Assembly (NCBI RefSeq): GCF_014694455.1
Contig: NZ_JAAUWT010000011.1
Location: 1-64,000, forward strand
DNA length: 64,000 nt
Source of the DNA: Vibrio sp. S9_S30
GTDB taxonomy: Bacteria > Pseudomonadota > Gammaproteobacteria > Enterobacterales > Vibrionaceae
Reading direction: 5' to 3'
The position numbers and the translations under genes were made by a program. Numbering within the stretch: the first letter of the stretch is position 1; each line of letters begins with the position of its first letter. Positions 1 to 9,379 of the stretch are shown in pieces. The notes beneath the pieces were generated by a model. The model had not been told where the DNA came from, searched no databases, and saw nothing but the letters and a program-made list of their open reading frames with translations.

Positions 1-2
1 TT

Positions 3-137
3 GACCAAGCCACTTGGATGAGCGCTTGTACTCAACTGGAAAAAGGTACGGTCGTTGGCTGTGAAACCACCATCAAACACGCGATGCCGAAACTAAACAG
101 AAAGCGCATATCCGGTTTTCGGTTACCGGATAGCTAA
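3..137 (+). CDS. C-terminal fragment of a protein cut by the window edge
   Basis: An open frame runs from the left edge to a TAA at 135-137, giving about 44 residues that end in FRLPDS. It has Cys residues near the edge and a basic stretch (KLNRKRIS). I do not recognise the family from so short a tail. It could be a chance open frame, but it stays open across the whole available sequence and stops just before a repeat-rich non-coding stretch. Confidence 0.35.
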   Translation, partial: DQATWMSACTQLEKGTVVGCETTIKHAMPKLNRKRISGFRLPDS

Positions 138-382
138 CACTTCCTTCAAGCCAAACCACATACCTCAAACTATTAAACCAATATCCACACTGGTGGTTTT
201 GCATACCTCAACATCATGAAAATAAGAGGTATTCTTCATTTTCTAGGCATATACCCCATGTATTGAACTCAATTCCATTGATACGAGTAGCGCTTGGATG
301 AGCGACAGAAAAACACTTCTAGATTTTTCTTAAAGTGTGTGTCCCTGTTATTTTGCTCTAATTAATTTTAATTCCCATTCTT
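138..382. other. Intergenic stretch with a diverged copy of the locus repeat
   Basis: No gene is visible. Positions about 234-350 are a diverged copy of the block repeated at 1106-1521. Both contain a run like aggca-ATACCCCA-GTATTGAACTCAATT, then ATACGAGTAG-GCTTGG, and end in a taaagtgtgtgtccct motif. That ending resembles the REP-like aaaagtgtctgtccc motif seen at 1059 and 1585. This ties the left edge to the same repeat family that separates the toxin cassettes. Confidence 0.55.
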
Positions 383-847
383 TTAATTATCAGTTATTTT
401 CACTTTAAATCTTTCAGCTATCTTATTTTTTCTACCTGCAATCTCATCAAGTATTCTCTCTTCTATATGCTCGGATTTCCATACAGAAGCTCGCTCAAGC
501 CCAATACAATCTTCTGGTCTAGCATGATACTCACGCCCATCTTCATCACTTATGAAACATTTATCTAAGTTACTCTCATTTTGCATGAAGTAAGCGACTA
601 ATTTATTCATTTCACAAGACAATTGAACACGCCCAATTTTCTCCCATTTTTTAAAAGCAGTATCACAAGTTGTTACCGAAAAAAGTACTTCGCTTTCTGT
701 TATAAATCTCAGATCTGAAATAGGAGTATCAGTAAGAAGTTTAAAGTAGGATACTTGTGAGTAATGTCGAACCAAACCATAAGCAAACTTACCTCCCTCA
801 AGTTTAATCAAAATTACCGTGCCCGGATTAATATATTTCCTACCCAT
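383..847 (-). CDS. Imm26-like immunity protein (orphan)
   Basis: This 154-residue protein begins MGRKYINPGTVILIKLEGGK followed by FAYGLVRHY. The opening 'entry into a basic G/P-x-V-x-x-I-x-L-x-x-G-x-x-A-Y-G' pattern resembles the Imm26 family of polymorphic-toxin immunity proteins. I chose the ATG at 847 rather than the GTG at 850 because an AAGGA box lies five bases upstream of it. The TGA of a short upstream open frame overlaps this ATG (TGATG), as in coupled toxin-immunity pairs. It lies downstream of the main Rhs toxin/immunity pair on the same strand, so it is probably an orphan immunity gene. The family assignment is from memory of the motif and is moderately sure. Confidence 0.6.
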   Translation of the reverse strand: MGRKYINPGTVILIKLEGGKFAYGLVRHYSQVSYFKLLTDTPISDLRFITESEVLFSVTTCDTAFKKWEKIGRVQLSCEMNKLVAYFMQNESNLDKCFISDEDGREYHARPEDCIGLERASVWKSEHIEERILDEIAGRKNKIAERFKVKITDN

Positions 848-1104
848 CACATTCCTTTATACGTAATTAGATTATCGACCAAAATACTCATTTCCTGTGT
901 ATTCATGCTTTTCTTCGCGAAATTCTCTATTCGCAGCCTCATGAAAAGCTCTTCTAAAGAACATAAAAGGACAGTCACTTTTATTGTAGGCTCAACTTTG
1001 GAAGGAGGCGAAAATTTTCCAGCAGGAACTTCTAACGTAACTTTGACTTCAACTTTTCTAAAAGTGTCTGTCCCACTTATTTGCTGTTTTGTAGCAAGGC
1101 TTGA
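847..1104 (-). pseudogene. Possible orphan toxin C-terminal fragment
   Basis: On the minus strand a frame is open from 1104 to a TGA at 847-849 that overlaps the ATG of the Imm26-like gene. It encodes about 85 residues ending LITYKGM and contains internal Met codons but no clear start. Its 5' part runs through a REP-like element (1059-1080), so it looks truncated. Position and stop/start overlap are what one expects of a displaced Rhs toxin tip left beside its immunity gene. The sequence itself is not recognisable, and a plus-strand frame overlaps it, so the call is tentative. Confidence 0.3.
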
Positions 1105-1105
1105 T

Positions 1106-1521
1106 CATTGGTCTCAGTGTTTGAGTGAACTTAGCTGATCAGATCGTGGGTTAATGATTTAGTTCCCTGAATTTAGGAAACAAAGCCCTTTTTAGGCAAA
1201 TACCCCAAGTATTGAACTCAATTTCGACGATACGAGTAGTGCTTGGTACAAGCGGCAAGACGACACTTCAAGATTTCTAAAAGTGCCTGTCCCACTTAAT
1301 TCCACCTGTCCCACTTAATTCCATTGGTCTCAGTGTTTGAGTGAACTTAGCTGATCAGATCGTGGGTTAATGATTTAGTTCCCTGAATTTAGGAAACAAA
1401 GCCCTTTTTAGGCAAATACCCCAAGTATTGAACTCAATTTCGACGATACGAGTAGTGCTTGGTACAAGCGGCAAGACGACACTTCAAGATTTCTAAAAGT
1501 GCCTGTCCCACTTAATTCCAC
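1106..1521. repeat. Tandem 216-bp direct duplication with REP-like ends
   Basis: Positions 1106-1305 and 1322-1521 read as the same 200 bases with an offset of 216. The 16-bp linker 1306-1321 (ctgtcccacttaattc) is itself a copy of 1287-1302. Each unit ends with aaaagtgcctgtcccactta. The identity suggests a recent duplication. A diverged third copy lies at about 234-350. No convincing gene lies inside. Confidence 0.9.
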
Positions 1522-1564
1522 TTGAATTTCTTCCTACTTAATTTCATGTCCCACTTAATTAAGA

Positions 1565-1606
1565 AGACACTTCAAGACTTTTCTAAAAGTGTCTGTCCCT
1601 TTTATT
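1565..1606. repeat. REP-like hairpin element
   Basis: AGACACTT at 1565-1572 pairs with AAGTGTCT at 1587-1594, followed by gtccctttta. Variants of the same aaagtg-ctgtccc motif occur at 331-345, 1059-1075, 1279-1296 and 1495-1512. They resemble the palindromic repeats mobilised by REP-associated tyrosine transposases (IS200/IS605-like), though no such transposase lies in the window. Here the element sits right after the end of the immunity gene and could also act as a transcription barrier. Confidence 0.6.
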
Positions 1607-1608
1607 TT

Positions 1609-2052
1609 TTAATCCAACCCAAGAAGAACTCGCTTACGTTTTTCATTAGCTGAAATATTCGATACAAACAACCCAAAATCAAAATCTTCATTTTGAACAA
1701 ATGGTGTTGGGTCACCAGAGAATTTTTTAGAACTATCCAACACGTAGTTAAAGTGGGCGATTTCTTTTCCAGCCTTTTTGACTATAAGTTGTCTTTTATT
1801 AAAATCTTCTCCACTAACAGTGACAATCACATCATCTGTTAAAGGAAAACACTGCTCTCCAATTCGAAAAAACAGCCCTTGACCAAATTTGTATAGCGCT
1901 ACAAAAACAGTCGACATAATCGCATATATCCCTTCCGTACTGGAAGGAGTATTGCCACCTAAATCATTCCGTGATGCAATCGTAAACCTACCACTGTCAT
2001 GATCATACTTTGCCAACTCATCGTACTTATCATTGGACTGTAACCAAATCAT
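1609..2052 (-). CDS. Putative cognate immunity protein of the Rhs toxin
   Basis: This 147-residue acidic cytosolic protein of unrecognised family starts MIWLQSNDKYDELAKYDH and ends KRKRVLLGLD. The Rhs gene stops at 2067, and a strong AGGAGG (2060-2065) lies between that stop and the tandem start codons GTG-ATG (2055/2052). I chose the ATG, which has seven bases of spacing. Tight coupling to the 3' end of an Rhs toxin gene is the normal position of the immunity gene, which neutralises the adjacent C-terminal tip in the producing cell. No immunity family could be named; function is inferred from position. Confidence 0.65.
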   Translation of the reverse strand: MIWLQSNDKYDELAKYDHDSGRFTIASRNDLGGNTPSSTEGIYAIMSTVFVALYKFGQGLFFRIGEQCFPLTDDVIVTVSGEDFNKRQLIVKKAGKEIAHFNYVLDSSKKFSGDPTPFVQNEDFDFGLFVSNISANEKRKRVLLGLD

Positions 2053-2066
2053 CACATTTCCTCCTC

Positions 2067-5000
2067 TTAAAGCCCCAAATCTTTGCCGCCAGTTCTAGTT
2101 GCACTCTCGATTATATCGTCCCACGATTTACCACGCCCTCTAAGGTAATCAATTGAAGGACCAAGTTTGTCTCCATATTTCTCGATGTTTCGAGAGTAGA
2201 TTTTTTCGAGCATATTAGACGGAGTTAAGTTTTTATACTCAACACCTAATGCTCGCCTTTCACCATGAAGTGCTCTAGCAATGTCTTCGCTAGAAACTCC
2301 AGCTTTACGCATTTCAGCAGCCTTAATGGCTAAAGCGTTGACCTTACTTACATATTGCTGCCTTAGCCCAAGTCCAAATCTACTTACGCTCCAAGCCAAT
2401 GCACCTCGAACACCATGCACAAGCCCAACACCTGCACTATATACTCCTAATACTATATCCGCTGGTCCCATCGAAGGATATACGCATCCATTGCAATCGT
2501 CATTAGCAGAAAGAGGTTCTTGATGGCGAAAAGATGGGTCATTAAAGTTACTAAGATAATTATAGACATCTGGGCCATCCTCATAACCCACCCCGATATC
2601 GATAAGATAATCAATAGCGTCAAGTTGAATTCGATCATTCCCTTTAAACGACTCTCTTGCTTCATCACCAGTTAGCCTCTCGCTAGGAAGACTATCCGTA
2701 TCTGCATACCATCTAGGCTTGTCACCCGTATTCCGACCATTTCGATCAAAGTGTGTCTTATTGCCAGAATCACTTGTATGAACAGATCGTCCTGTCCCCT
2801 CAGAACCTCCACCAAATTCAACCAACCTAAACCCTGTCGGATCAATATACTTCAGCGGGTTATTCCACACATACGCATAGCGGTTAAAGCTATTCGTTAC
2901 AAACGGTGCTTGAATCACCGGATCCGCACTCACAAATCGCCCTAGGGTTTGGTCGTACACCCGCCCGTTCATGTGGATCAGCCCGACTTCTTCGATTTCC
3001 TCGTGGCCAGTGTAGCCTCGATTGGTGAGCACCATTTGCTCGACGTAATTGTACTTGGTGTTGGTTTCACGCTGCGATGTGATATCGCGCTGCTTACCAA
3101 AGGCATCGTAACTGCGGCGCTCGACCACGTAACCGTACAAATCGGTGATCATATCCACGGAGTTCAGCGCGTCGTAGTGTAAAAAGCGCACTTGCTTGTT
3201 GGTAATGGAGCCATCCGCGTTTTCAGATTGACTGTTTAGGGCAATCAGCTTGCCTTCGGCGTACACAAAGTGTTGGTGCTGAACCTCGCCTGTGGCGACA
3301 TCGGTCACCCGCTCGTAGGTTTTGTCGATGTAAACCGTGGTTTGAGTGCCAGATACCTTCTTATAGCGATTGTGGTTGGCATCGTAGCTGAACGAAACGG
3401 TTTTGCCGTTACGCGTGATTTCGCTTGGCTTGTTGAATGCCGTCCAGCTTAGTGTGCGCTCGGTGCTGTTGTTGCTGCGTTTGGCGCTCACCATGTTACC
3501 CACAGCGTCGTATTGGTACGTTAGCCCATTTGCTTTGGTTACGGCGTGTGGACCTGCCCCAATGCTGCTGTATTCATAGGTACCCGATACCCCTGTTTTG
3601 CTTAGGATATTACCAATGGAATCGTAGCTGAACGCGCTGTTTTTGGTGACGTTTGCGTGGTTGCTGCCGTTATCGAAGACGATGTTGTTGGTTTTAACGC
3701 GATCCAGCCCATCGTAGGTGTAGTAGTCGCGAATGCCTAACGATTGGTCGTAACGTTGGGTCACGTTGTTGTGATCATCGTACTTATATTCCAACCAACG
3801 AGTCGAATCGGATGAACCTACAAAGGCATTTTGCTTGCCGGTGATGTCCTTGTAATGATGGCTGAGCACCTGCCCCGTTTTGTGGGTGGTGATCATCATT
3901 GGTTTGCCCGTCGATGCGCTGTGATAGTAGGTGTTGACTAACCCATTACCCAAGGTTTCCGACAGCGTATGACCGTAGGCATCGGTTTCGCGGCGTTGCC
4001 AGTAAACTTGGTACGCACCAGAGTTGTTCGCCGCCGCTAATTCAGCATTGGTTTTGATGGATTTGAGGTGATCAAGCTGGTTTTCCTCGTCCTTTATTTC
4101 ACCTTGGCACGTGGTTGGCCTTGTGACTTCTGAGCTGTCCCCCACGAGGTAGTTGGTGGCTTTACAATACACTTCACTGAGTTGTTGTACCTTATCCACC
4201 AAGGTCAACAAATCCCTGGCTAAGTCGGTGTAGTAGCGATAGTGTCTGTTGGAAATGTCCGCCGCTTGCTGCAAATCGTCTGCACTGAACACCAGTTCTT
4301 GCTGGGTGGCAGAATCGGTATTGGCACCGTAGGCGTCCTTTGCGGCTATCAAATTCAGCGTGCCGTTTTTGTCGTAATCGACCACACGGAAATCGCCCGC
4401 GGGTGTCAGCCCCATCTGTTTAAAGTCGCTATCACTCATCCCAGTATTGATGATGCTGGATTGATAATTGCGCATCCCATTTTGAGTGCTGGTCAAGTGC
4501 TGTTGAAGCTCGTAGATGGCACCATCTAGGGTAATGTCTAACGGGATAGACACGTCATCGTGCAAGATCACCCATGTAGCAGGGCGAAGGTAACAGTTGC
4601 CATTGGCATCGCACCAGCGCTTCAGCCTGAAGATGTTCTCCGAGCCTAAGATTTGCAGGGAAGCCGAATCTAAATGGTGCAGCCCAATGGTTTTGGCGTT
4701 GTATTCATTCGCTTTGTTTTGGAAAAAGGTTTGTTGCTGAGCGTAGCGCTGCGCTTTGTTCAGGTATTCCCTAGCTACATTCAAAGTTTGCTCTATAAGC
4801 TGACTAATGGCTTCTTGAAAACTTGGATCGGTAAATGCCTTGTCCGCATAGGTGTAGGGGCTTTGAATTTGCGACAGATAGCCTTGTGGGTTGTACACGT
4901 AATCCAACGCCAATCGGTTACTGGCGTTCGTTGCACGGCTTAAATTGATGGGTGCGCTTGCCGCCGAGTTGTCTGCACCGTTCGGGCGAACTTCACGGGT

Positions 5001-8000
5001 TAGCCGCTCAAAATCGTCGTAGAAATACAGTGTGCTGAACTTGTCGCCATCCACAAACGTGGCTTTTTCTGCCAACAGCCCATTCGCATGGTAGTAGAAA
5101 TCGCTGTTGCTGCCGTGACCCGACATAGCCGTCAGGGCACCCAGTGAAGCTGTGCCTCGCCCGTCGTACACCCATGTTGAGGCGGCACTGCTGCCGTCTT
5201 TCTGGTATACCTTACGCCCTAGCGAATCGTAGCGATAAGTTGTGGTGACACCGTTGGCGTCTTGCTTTTCAAGCAGTTCACCTACGGCGTTGTATTGGTA
5301 TGTCCATTTGCCTAAGTCTGGATCATCCAGTTTAGAGCGATAGCCTAAGTTATCGTACTCAACTTTGGTTGTGTTCCCTTTGCTGTCTATCGATGTTTTC
5401 AGCTTGCCATCGGGGAAGTAGGTGTAGGTTTGGTAGCTGTAATCCGGTTTATCTATCGCTTCTTCTTTTTTAACAATATGACCCAACACGTTGGTGGTGG
5501 TTTTATGTTTAAAGCCACGCGCATCGGTAAGTGTGGTACTAAAGCCGTTGTACTCGGTTTTCCATAACGTAACGCCTCCTGTGGCGCTCGGCTCTTTTTT
5601 GAGTTCCTCGCGGTTTAGGCTGTCGTATTCGAATTCGACGTGGAACACCGGATCGTTAATGAAGTATGGGCGGGTAACGCTGGTCTTTCTGCCGTTTCTG
5701 TCCCACTGGGTATCGGTGTACGCAATTCTGTCGTTAAAACTCTTAACGCCACTTCGTACTTCTCGCCCCGCAAAGTCGAGTTGTACCCAACTTTCTCCCC
5801 CTTGATTGGGTGTGGTTTTCACACAGCGAAGGGTTTCGGTATCGGCTATCCCACACCCTTCTGTACCTAGGTAGTCGTAGGTAACGAAGTTATTAGGGTT
5901 GCCATGCGTTTCTTTGATCACGCGACCAAAGTCATCGTATTGGTACGAGACTTTTCTGCCATTCGGGGCGGTTTCATCGACAAGCCTGCCCGATGCATCG
6001 AACGTGTATTCGGTTTTATGACCTTTGGCGTTAGTGGCGAAATCGATGTATAAGCCACTCCCATCATACGCAGTGCGCGTGGTACGGCTAGCGAGATCGG
6101 AACCCGACACACTTTGAGAGGTGACGTTTCCGTATACATCGTAGCCATATTCGGTCACCAGTTTACGCCCTGACAAACCACCAGCTTGGTACGCCGTTGG
6201 CGTAATGGTTTGTCTCCTTAGCAGACCTGTTGTGGTGTATTCAAAGTTGGAAACAGTGGTTTTTACGTCACCACTGGTGTTGTCGGTGATGCTTTGTTCG
6301 GACTGTTTAACGGCTCCGATTTGCCAGTAGTTCTCTCCGGATTCGGTGATCACTTCGGTTTGCGTCAGCGTTCGGTTGACCAGCTCTTTGGTGCCGTCGC
6401 CATTGAAATCGAAATAAGAGACGCTGCCACAAGCACTTGGGCTTGCTGCGTTAAACTCGGATTGAGTGATGGAAACCAATTCGCCTTGCTTGGCAGAATA
6501 ATAGCGTTCTGTACTTGCGCTGGCACTATCAAACCGATAGTAGTGCTCCATTTTTTGAACAATAAGCGGTACATCCACATCGCCATGGATCAACACAAAT
6601 TGGTCATTGGGTTTAACGTATAGGTTTCCGTCGCTGCCGCAGTATTGAGTGATGCCATACACGAACTGGCTGAACTCGGCGTTTAAATCCGTCACGTTCG
6701 AGCTATCAATAAATAGCACGTTTGAGGTGTGTTTTTCCCCTGTCGAAACGTAGCTAAATTTATCGGTTGTTGTGAATGTACCTGAGTTGGCTGCAATGCC
6801 TTTTACTGTGGTGGTCTTTTCAACCACATTACCAAAGCCGTTGGTATCTTTTTCGGTGGTGGTGGTGGTTTTTAGATGAATGCCGTCGTTGTCGTACTGT
6901 TTGACTTCCACTTTTTGAGCGTAAGTTTCGTAATACTCAACCTCATTGATACCTGTTCGGGTAACCGCTTGGTAGTTTTGGAAAACGGTCTCTTTTACGG
7001 TTTTATCGTTCTTTTTCACCGTAATTCGGGTTGGCTTACCCGCGAGTCGCAAATCTTTAACGAGGTATTTTTCTTCCTCCGCGTCATAAACACGCGGGGT
7101 AAATTCAGAAATCGTAGTTGTTTTTATCTCTGAATTTTCAGTAACCGTGATCTTATCAAAACCTAAAAAACCCAACCCTTTGCGGTGAGATTTTGCGCCT
7201 TCGTATTGATAATCGTACGTGGTTTCACTGTAGCCGTCTGGCTTTTTACTGACTTTAGAAACAAGATAGCGAGTTGGTGTTGAGTTAACGACAGGGTAAT
7301 CAAAATAGCGCTGTTGGGTATGAACACTGGTGTCGGATGCAGGTTTGTACTCTATGGTGTAAACCAGCCCTTCTTCGGTAATGGTCTGGATTTTGTCTTG
7401 GGCGTAGGGGGTGGATACGTGAACAGATTTATGTTTGTCCGACTCACCTAGAATTAAATCTGTTCTGCCGTCGGAGTTTAAATCGGTAACGCCAGAGAAG
7501 TTCTCTATGCCTGTACGTAAGTGGGTACCCCAACTGATTCGTCCAAAGTGGTTTTTGTGAATGTTCTTGTTGGTGTAGAGATCTGGATAGCCATCACTAT
7601 TGTAATCTACAAACGCAACTGAATCTGTACTGGTATTGGTATCAATTAATTGGTTGTAATGGCCTCTGTTAGTTGTATAACCGTTACCATTAAATAGATA
7701 GATAAGAACATGCCCAGTTGATGAAACTTCTAATGTAACAAAATCCTTATAGCCATCATTATTTACATCCACTAAGCGATATGATCTCGTGTTATCAAAC
7801 ACTCTTAAGGACGACTCACGATGCCCTTTTGAAGACAAATAATATTTAAATAATTTATTGTCGTAGGTTACCCAATCATCTTTACCGTCATTGTCTATAT
7901 CTAAAACACTTTTTGTTGTGACATCAAACCAACTAACTATTTTATTCTCTAAACTTTTCTTACCATCTCCATCTCTATCAATTGGAATGTCCTTTGAAGC

Positions 8001-9296
8001 ATGAGGGTGCATCCAACCAACGCCATCCCTATCATAAGAGCCAGAGCCAATATCGCCATTACAGGGACCAGAAAAGGACGGAGAGTTGATAGAGCCCTTA
8101 AGCATTGGGTTCTCATTTTGCCCTATTATTGTATCTCCATTTGGAGTTTTATAACTAGCGCAACCAAAGCCTTTTGGTTGATAAATTAAACCATAAGTTT
8201 CTTTCACCCCATCTCTTTGAACATCAAAAAATCGCGGTTTCAATATCCCAGTATTGGTCACAGTTGAAACTTCTTGATTTAGTGCATCTCGCCATTCAAA
8301 ATTAATTGCATTTGAACACTCAGAAGTTCCCCCACCAGAACACATTTGCACAGACGTCAATAAACTACGGGATGTAGCAGCAGACTGGCGATACTTTAAG
8401 CTATAATTTCTAACCGTTTGCGTGGACTGGTTTTTAACGTAAATTTTGGATAGTCGCTGTGATCTTGTTAACTTTGAACCTACCAAGTACTGAAACGTCG
8501 AATCCGTTCTTGCTTCATAGTCAAATTTAACCGAGCCCCCCACATACAAAATCTCATCGATGTTATGAGTGCCCGCGACCTCGTCTTCATTGTATTTGAA
8601 GGTAATGTGGTTGTTTTTTGTATGATCGGTGATTTTATTTAACGCCCATTTGTAAATATGGGTTTGCCCTGGCAAGTTAACTTGCGCTGTATCTTCCATC
8701 CCATACTCATATACCGAGCCGTCTTTTTTCCACACCTTAAAATGGGAAGGTCCATGACCGTTGTAATTGCTTTTAAACGACACGATTTTTGAGTAGCCGT
8801 TGTTCTCTAACCGATATTCCGTTAAATGCCCACCATCTTTTCCTGAAATCGCCACCAATCTTTGACCATCTAAACAGTAGCGATCATCATCATTTAAACG
8901 AACCCCACCCCAGAGTTTGTCTTTGGCTAAGTTCTTTCCACAACGGGTAATGGACGAGAGCCCAGAGAGGTTCCAACCCATTCCGAGGTACCCGTTGGGG
9001 GAATCACTGGCGTAGCTGATGGCCAGTGAAGGCTGGTGCCCATTCCTTCCCGGTACCACATCGATTGGCAATGAATAAGTTGCCTGACCACCGGAGACAT
9101 TAAAATCGCCCCGAATAGTGGGCGCTCCTGAAACAAAAGTAGTGGTCGTAGCTTGGTTATATTCATCCAAAGGGCTTGGCGGTCTCTGCGTTGAAAATGC
9201 GCAGTGGCTGTATGAAATCGAAGTGAAAGCCAAGAAAGAAAGTAAAGACAAGCTAAGGCTTCTGTTCACTGTTTTAGAGGTGGGGTGATTATTCAT
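2067..9296 (-). CDS. Secreted SpvB/Rhs-family polymorphic toxin
   Basis: This 2409-residue protein has an N-terminal Sec-type signal (SLSLSLLSFLAFTSISYSH). An SpvB/TcdB-like N-terminal region follows (GRNGHQPSLAISYASDSPN near residue 85), then FG-GAP/VCBS-type calcium-binding-like repeats (DIDNDGKDDW, DVNNDGYKDF, DYNSDGYPDL, DLNSDGRTDL) over roughly residues 340-620. Many YD/Rhs repeats come next (YDSLGRKVYQKDG, YDAVGNMV), then the Rhs core ending in YIDPTGF at residue 2156. The last 253 residues are the variable tip, containing a membrane-like stretch (PADIVLGVYSAGVGLVHGV) and a basic helical end with GERRALGVEYKNLTP and GKSWDDIIESATR. Rhs shells encapsulate and release the tip as a toxin; the tip activity is not identified. 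The signal peptide suggests Sec export rather than a T6SS/PAAR carrier. A small anchored protein precedes it and an immunity gene follows. Confidence 0.9.
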   Translation of the reverse strand: MNNHPTSKTVNRSLSLSLLSFLAFTSISYSHCAFSTQRPPSPLDEYNQATTTTFVSGAPTIRGDFNVSGGQATYSLPIDVVPGRNGHQPSLAISYASDSPNGYLGMGWNLSGLSSITRCGKNLAKDKLWGGVRLNDDDRYCLDGQRLVAISGKDGGHLTEYRLENNGYSKIVSFKSNYNGHGPSHFKVWKKDGSVYEYGMEDTAQVNLPGQTHIYKWALNKITDHTKNNHITFKYNEDEVAGTHNIDEILYVGGSVKFDYEARTDSTFQYLVGSKLTRSQRLSKIYVKNQSTQTVRNYSLKYRQSAATSRSLLTSVQMCSGGGTSECSNAINFEWRDALNQEVSTVTNTGILKPRFFDVQRDGVKETYGLIYQPKGFGCASYKTPNGDTIIGQNENPMLKGSINSPSFSGPCNGDIGSGSYDRDGVGWMHPHASKDIPIDRDGDGKKSLENKIVSWFDVTTKSVLDIDNDGKDDWVTYDNKLFKYYLSSKGHRESSLRVFDNTRSYRLVDVNNDGYKDFVTLEVSSTGHVLIYLFNGNGYTTNRGHYNQLIDTNTSTDSVAFVDYNSDGYPDLYTNKNIHKNHFGRISWGTHLRTGIENFSGVTDLNSDGRTDLILGESDKHKSVHVSTPYAQDKIQTITEEGLVYTIEYKPASDTSVHTQQRYFDYPVVNSTPTRYLVSKVSKKPDGYSETTYDYQYEGAKSHRKGLGFLGFDKITVTENSEIKTTTISEFTPRVYDAEEEKYLVKDLRLAGKPTRITVKKNDKTVKETVFQNYQAVTRTGINEVEYYETYAQKVEVKQYDNDGIHLKTTTTTEKDTNGFGNVVEKTTTVKGIAANSGTFTTTDKFSYVSTGEKHTSNVLFIDSSNVTDLNAEFSQFVYGITQYCGSDGNLYVKPNDQFVLIHGDVDVPLIVQKMEHYYRFDSASASTERYYSAKQGELVSITQSEFNAASPSACGSVSYFDFNGDGTKELVNRTLTQTEVITESGENYWQIGAVKQSEQSITDNTSGDVKTTVSNFEYTTTGLLRRQTITPTAYQAGGLSGRKLVTEYGYDVYGNVTSQSVSGSDLASRTTRTAYDGSGLYIDFATNAKGHKTEYTFDASGRLVDETAPNGRKVSYQYDDFGRVIKETHGNPNNFVTYDYLGTEGCGIADTETLRCVKTTPNQGGESWVQLDFAGREVRSGVKSFNDRIAYTDTQWDRNGRKTSVTRPYFINDPVFHVEFEYDSLNREELKKEPSATGGVTLWKTEYNGFSTTLTDARGFKHKTTTNVLGHIVKKEEAIDKPDYSYQTYTYFPDGKLKTSIDSKGNTTKVEYDNLGYRSKLDDPDLGKWTYQYNAVGELLEKQDANGVTTTYRYDSLGRKVYQKDGSSAASTWVYDGRGTASLGALTAMSGHGSNSDFYYHANGLLAEKATFVDGDKFSTLYFYDDFERLTREVRPNGADNSAASAPINLSRATNASNRLALDYVYNPQGYLSQIQSPYTYADKAFTDPSFQEAISQLIEQTLNVAREYLNKAQRYAQQQTFFQNKANEYNAKTIGLHHLDSASLQILGSENIFRLKRWCDANGNCYLRPATWVILHDDVSIPLDITLDGAIYELQQHLTSTQNGMRNYQSSIINTGMSDSDFKQMGLTPAGDFRVVDYDKNGTLNLIAAKDAYGANTDSATQQELVFSADDLQQAADISNRHYRYYTDLARDLLTLVDKVQQLSEVYCKATNYLVGDSSEVTRPTTCQGEIKDEENQLDHLKSIKTNAELAAANNSGAYQVYWQRRETDAYGHTLSETLGNGLVNTYYHSASTGKPMMITTHKTGQVLSHHYKDITGKQNAFVGSSDSTRWLEYKYDDHNNVTQRYDQSLGIRDYYTYDGLDRVKTNNIVFDNGSNHANVTKNSAFSYDSIGNILSKTGVSGTYEYSSIGAGPHAVTKANGLTYQYDAVGNMVSAKRSNNSTERTLSWTAFNKPSEITRNGKTVSFSYDANHNRYKKVSGTQTTVYIDKTYERVTDVATGEVQHQHFVYAEGKLIALNSQSENADGSITNKQVRFLHYDALNSVDMITDLYGYVVERRSYDAFGKQRDITSQRETNTKYNYVEQMVLTNRGYTGHEEIEEVGLIHMNGRVYDQTLGRFVSADPVIQAPFVTNSFNRYAYVWNNPLKYIDPTGFRLVEFGGGSEGTGRSVHTSDSGNKTHFDRNGRNTGDKPRWYADTDSLPSERLTGDEARESFKGNDRIQLDAIDYLIDIGVGYEDGPDVYNYLSNFNDPSFRHQEPLSANDDCNGCVYPSMGPADIVLGVYSAGVGLVHGVRGALAWSVSRFGLGLRQQYVSKVNALAIKAAEMRKAGVSSEDIARALHGERRALGVEYKNLTPSNMLEKIYSRNIEKYGDKLGPSIDYLRGRGKSWDDIIESATRTGGKDLGL

Positions 9297-9379
9297 AATT
9301 TAATGGACCAATTCTTACTCTGGGGTTGGGAAATTTGGTGTTCTGCTTCGAGTGCAATCGAGGACACTGGGTCAACTTT

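Noticed and set aside
1..60. Integron attC-type site at the left edge
   Set aside because: The inverted core sites of Vibrio superintegron cassettes are absent; the repeated words belong to the REP-like family.
764..1138. Plus-strand 124-codon open frame across the orphan toxin region
   Set aside because: It overlaps the well-supported Imm26-like gene and a REP-like element, has no ribosome site and reads as low-quality protein.
1106..1521. CRISPR-like array
   Set aside because: Only two 200-bp units with a 16-bp linker that is itself a copy; no spacers and no cas genes.
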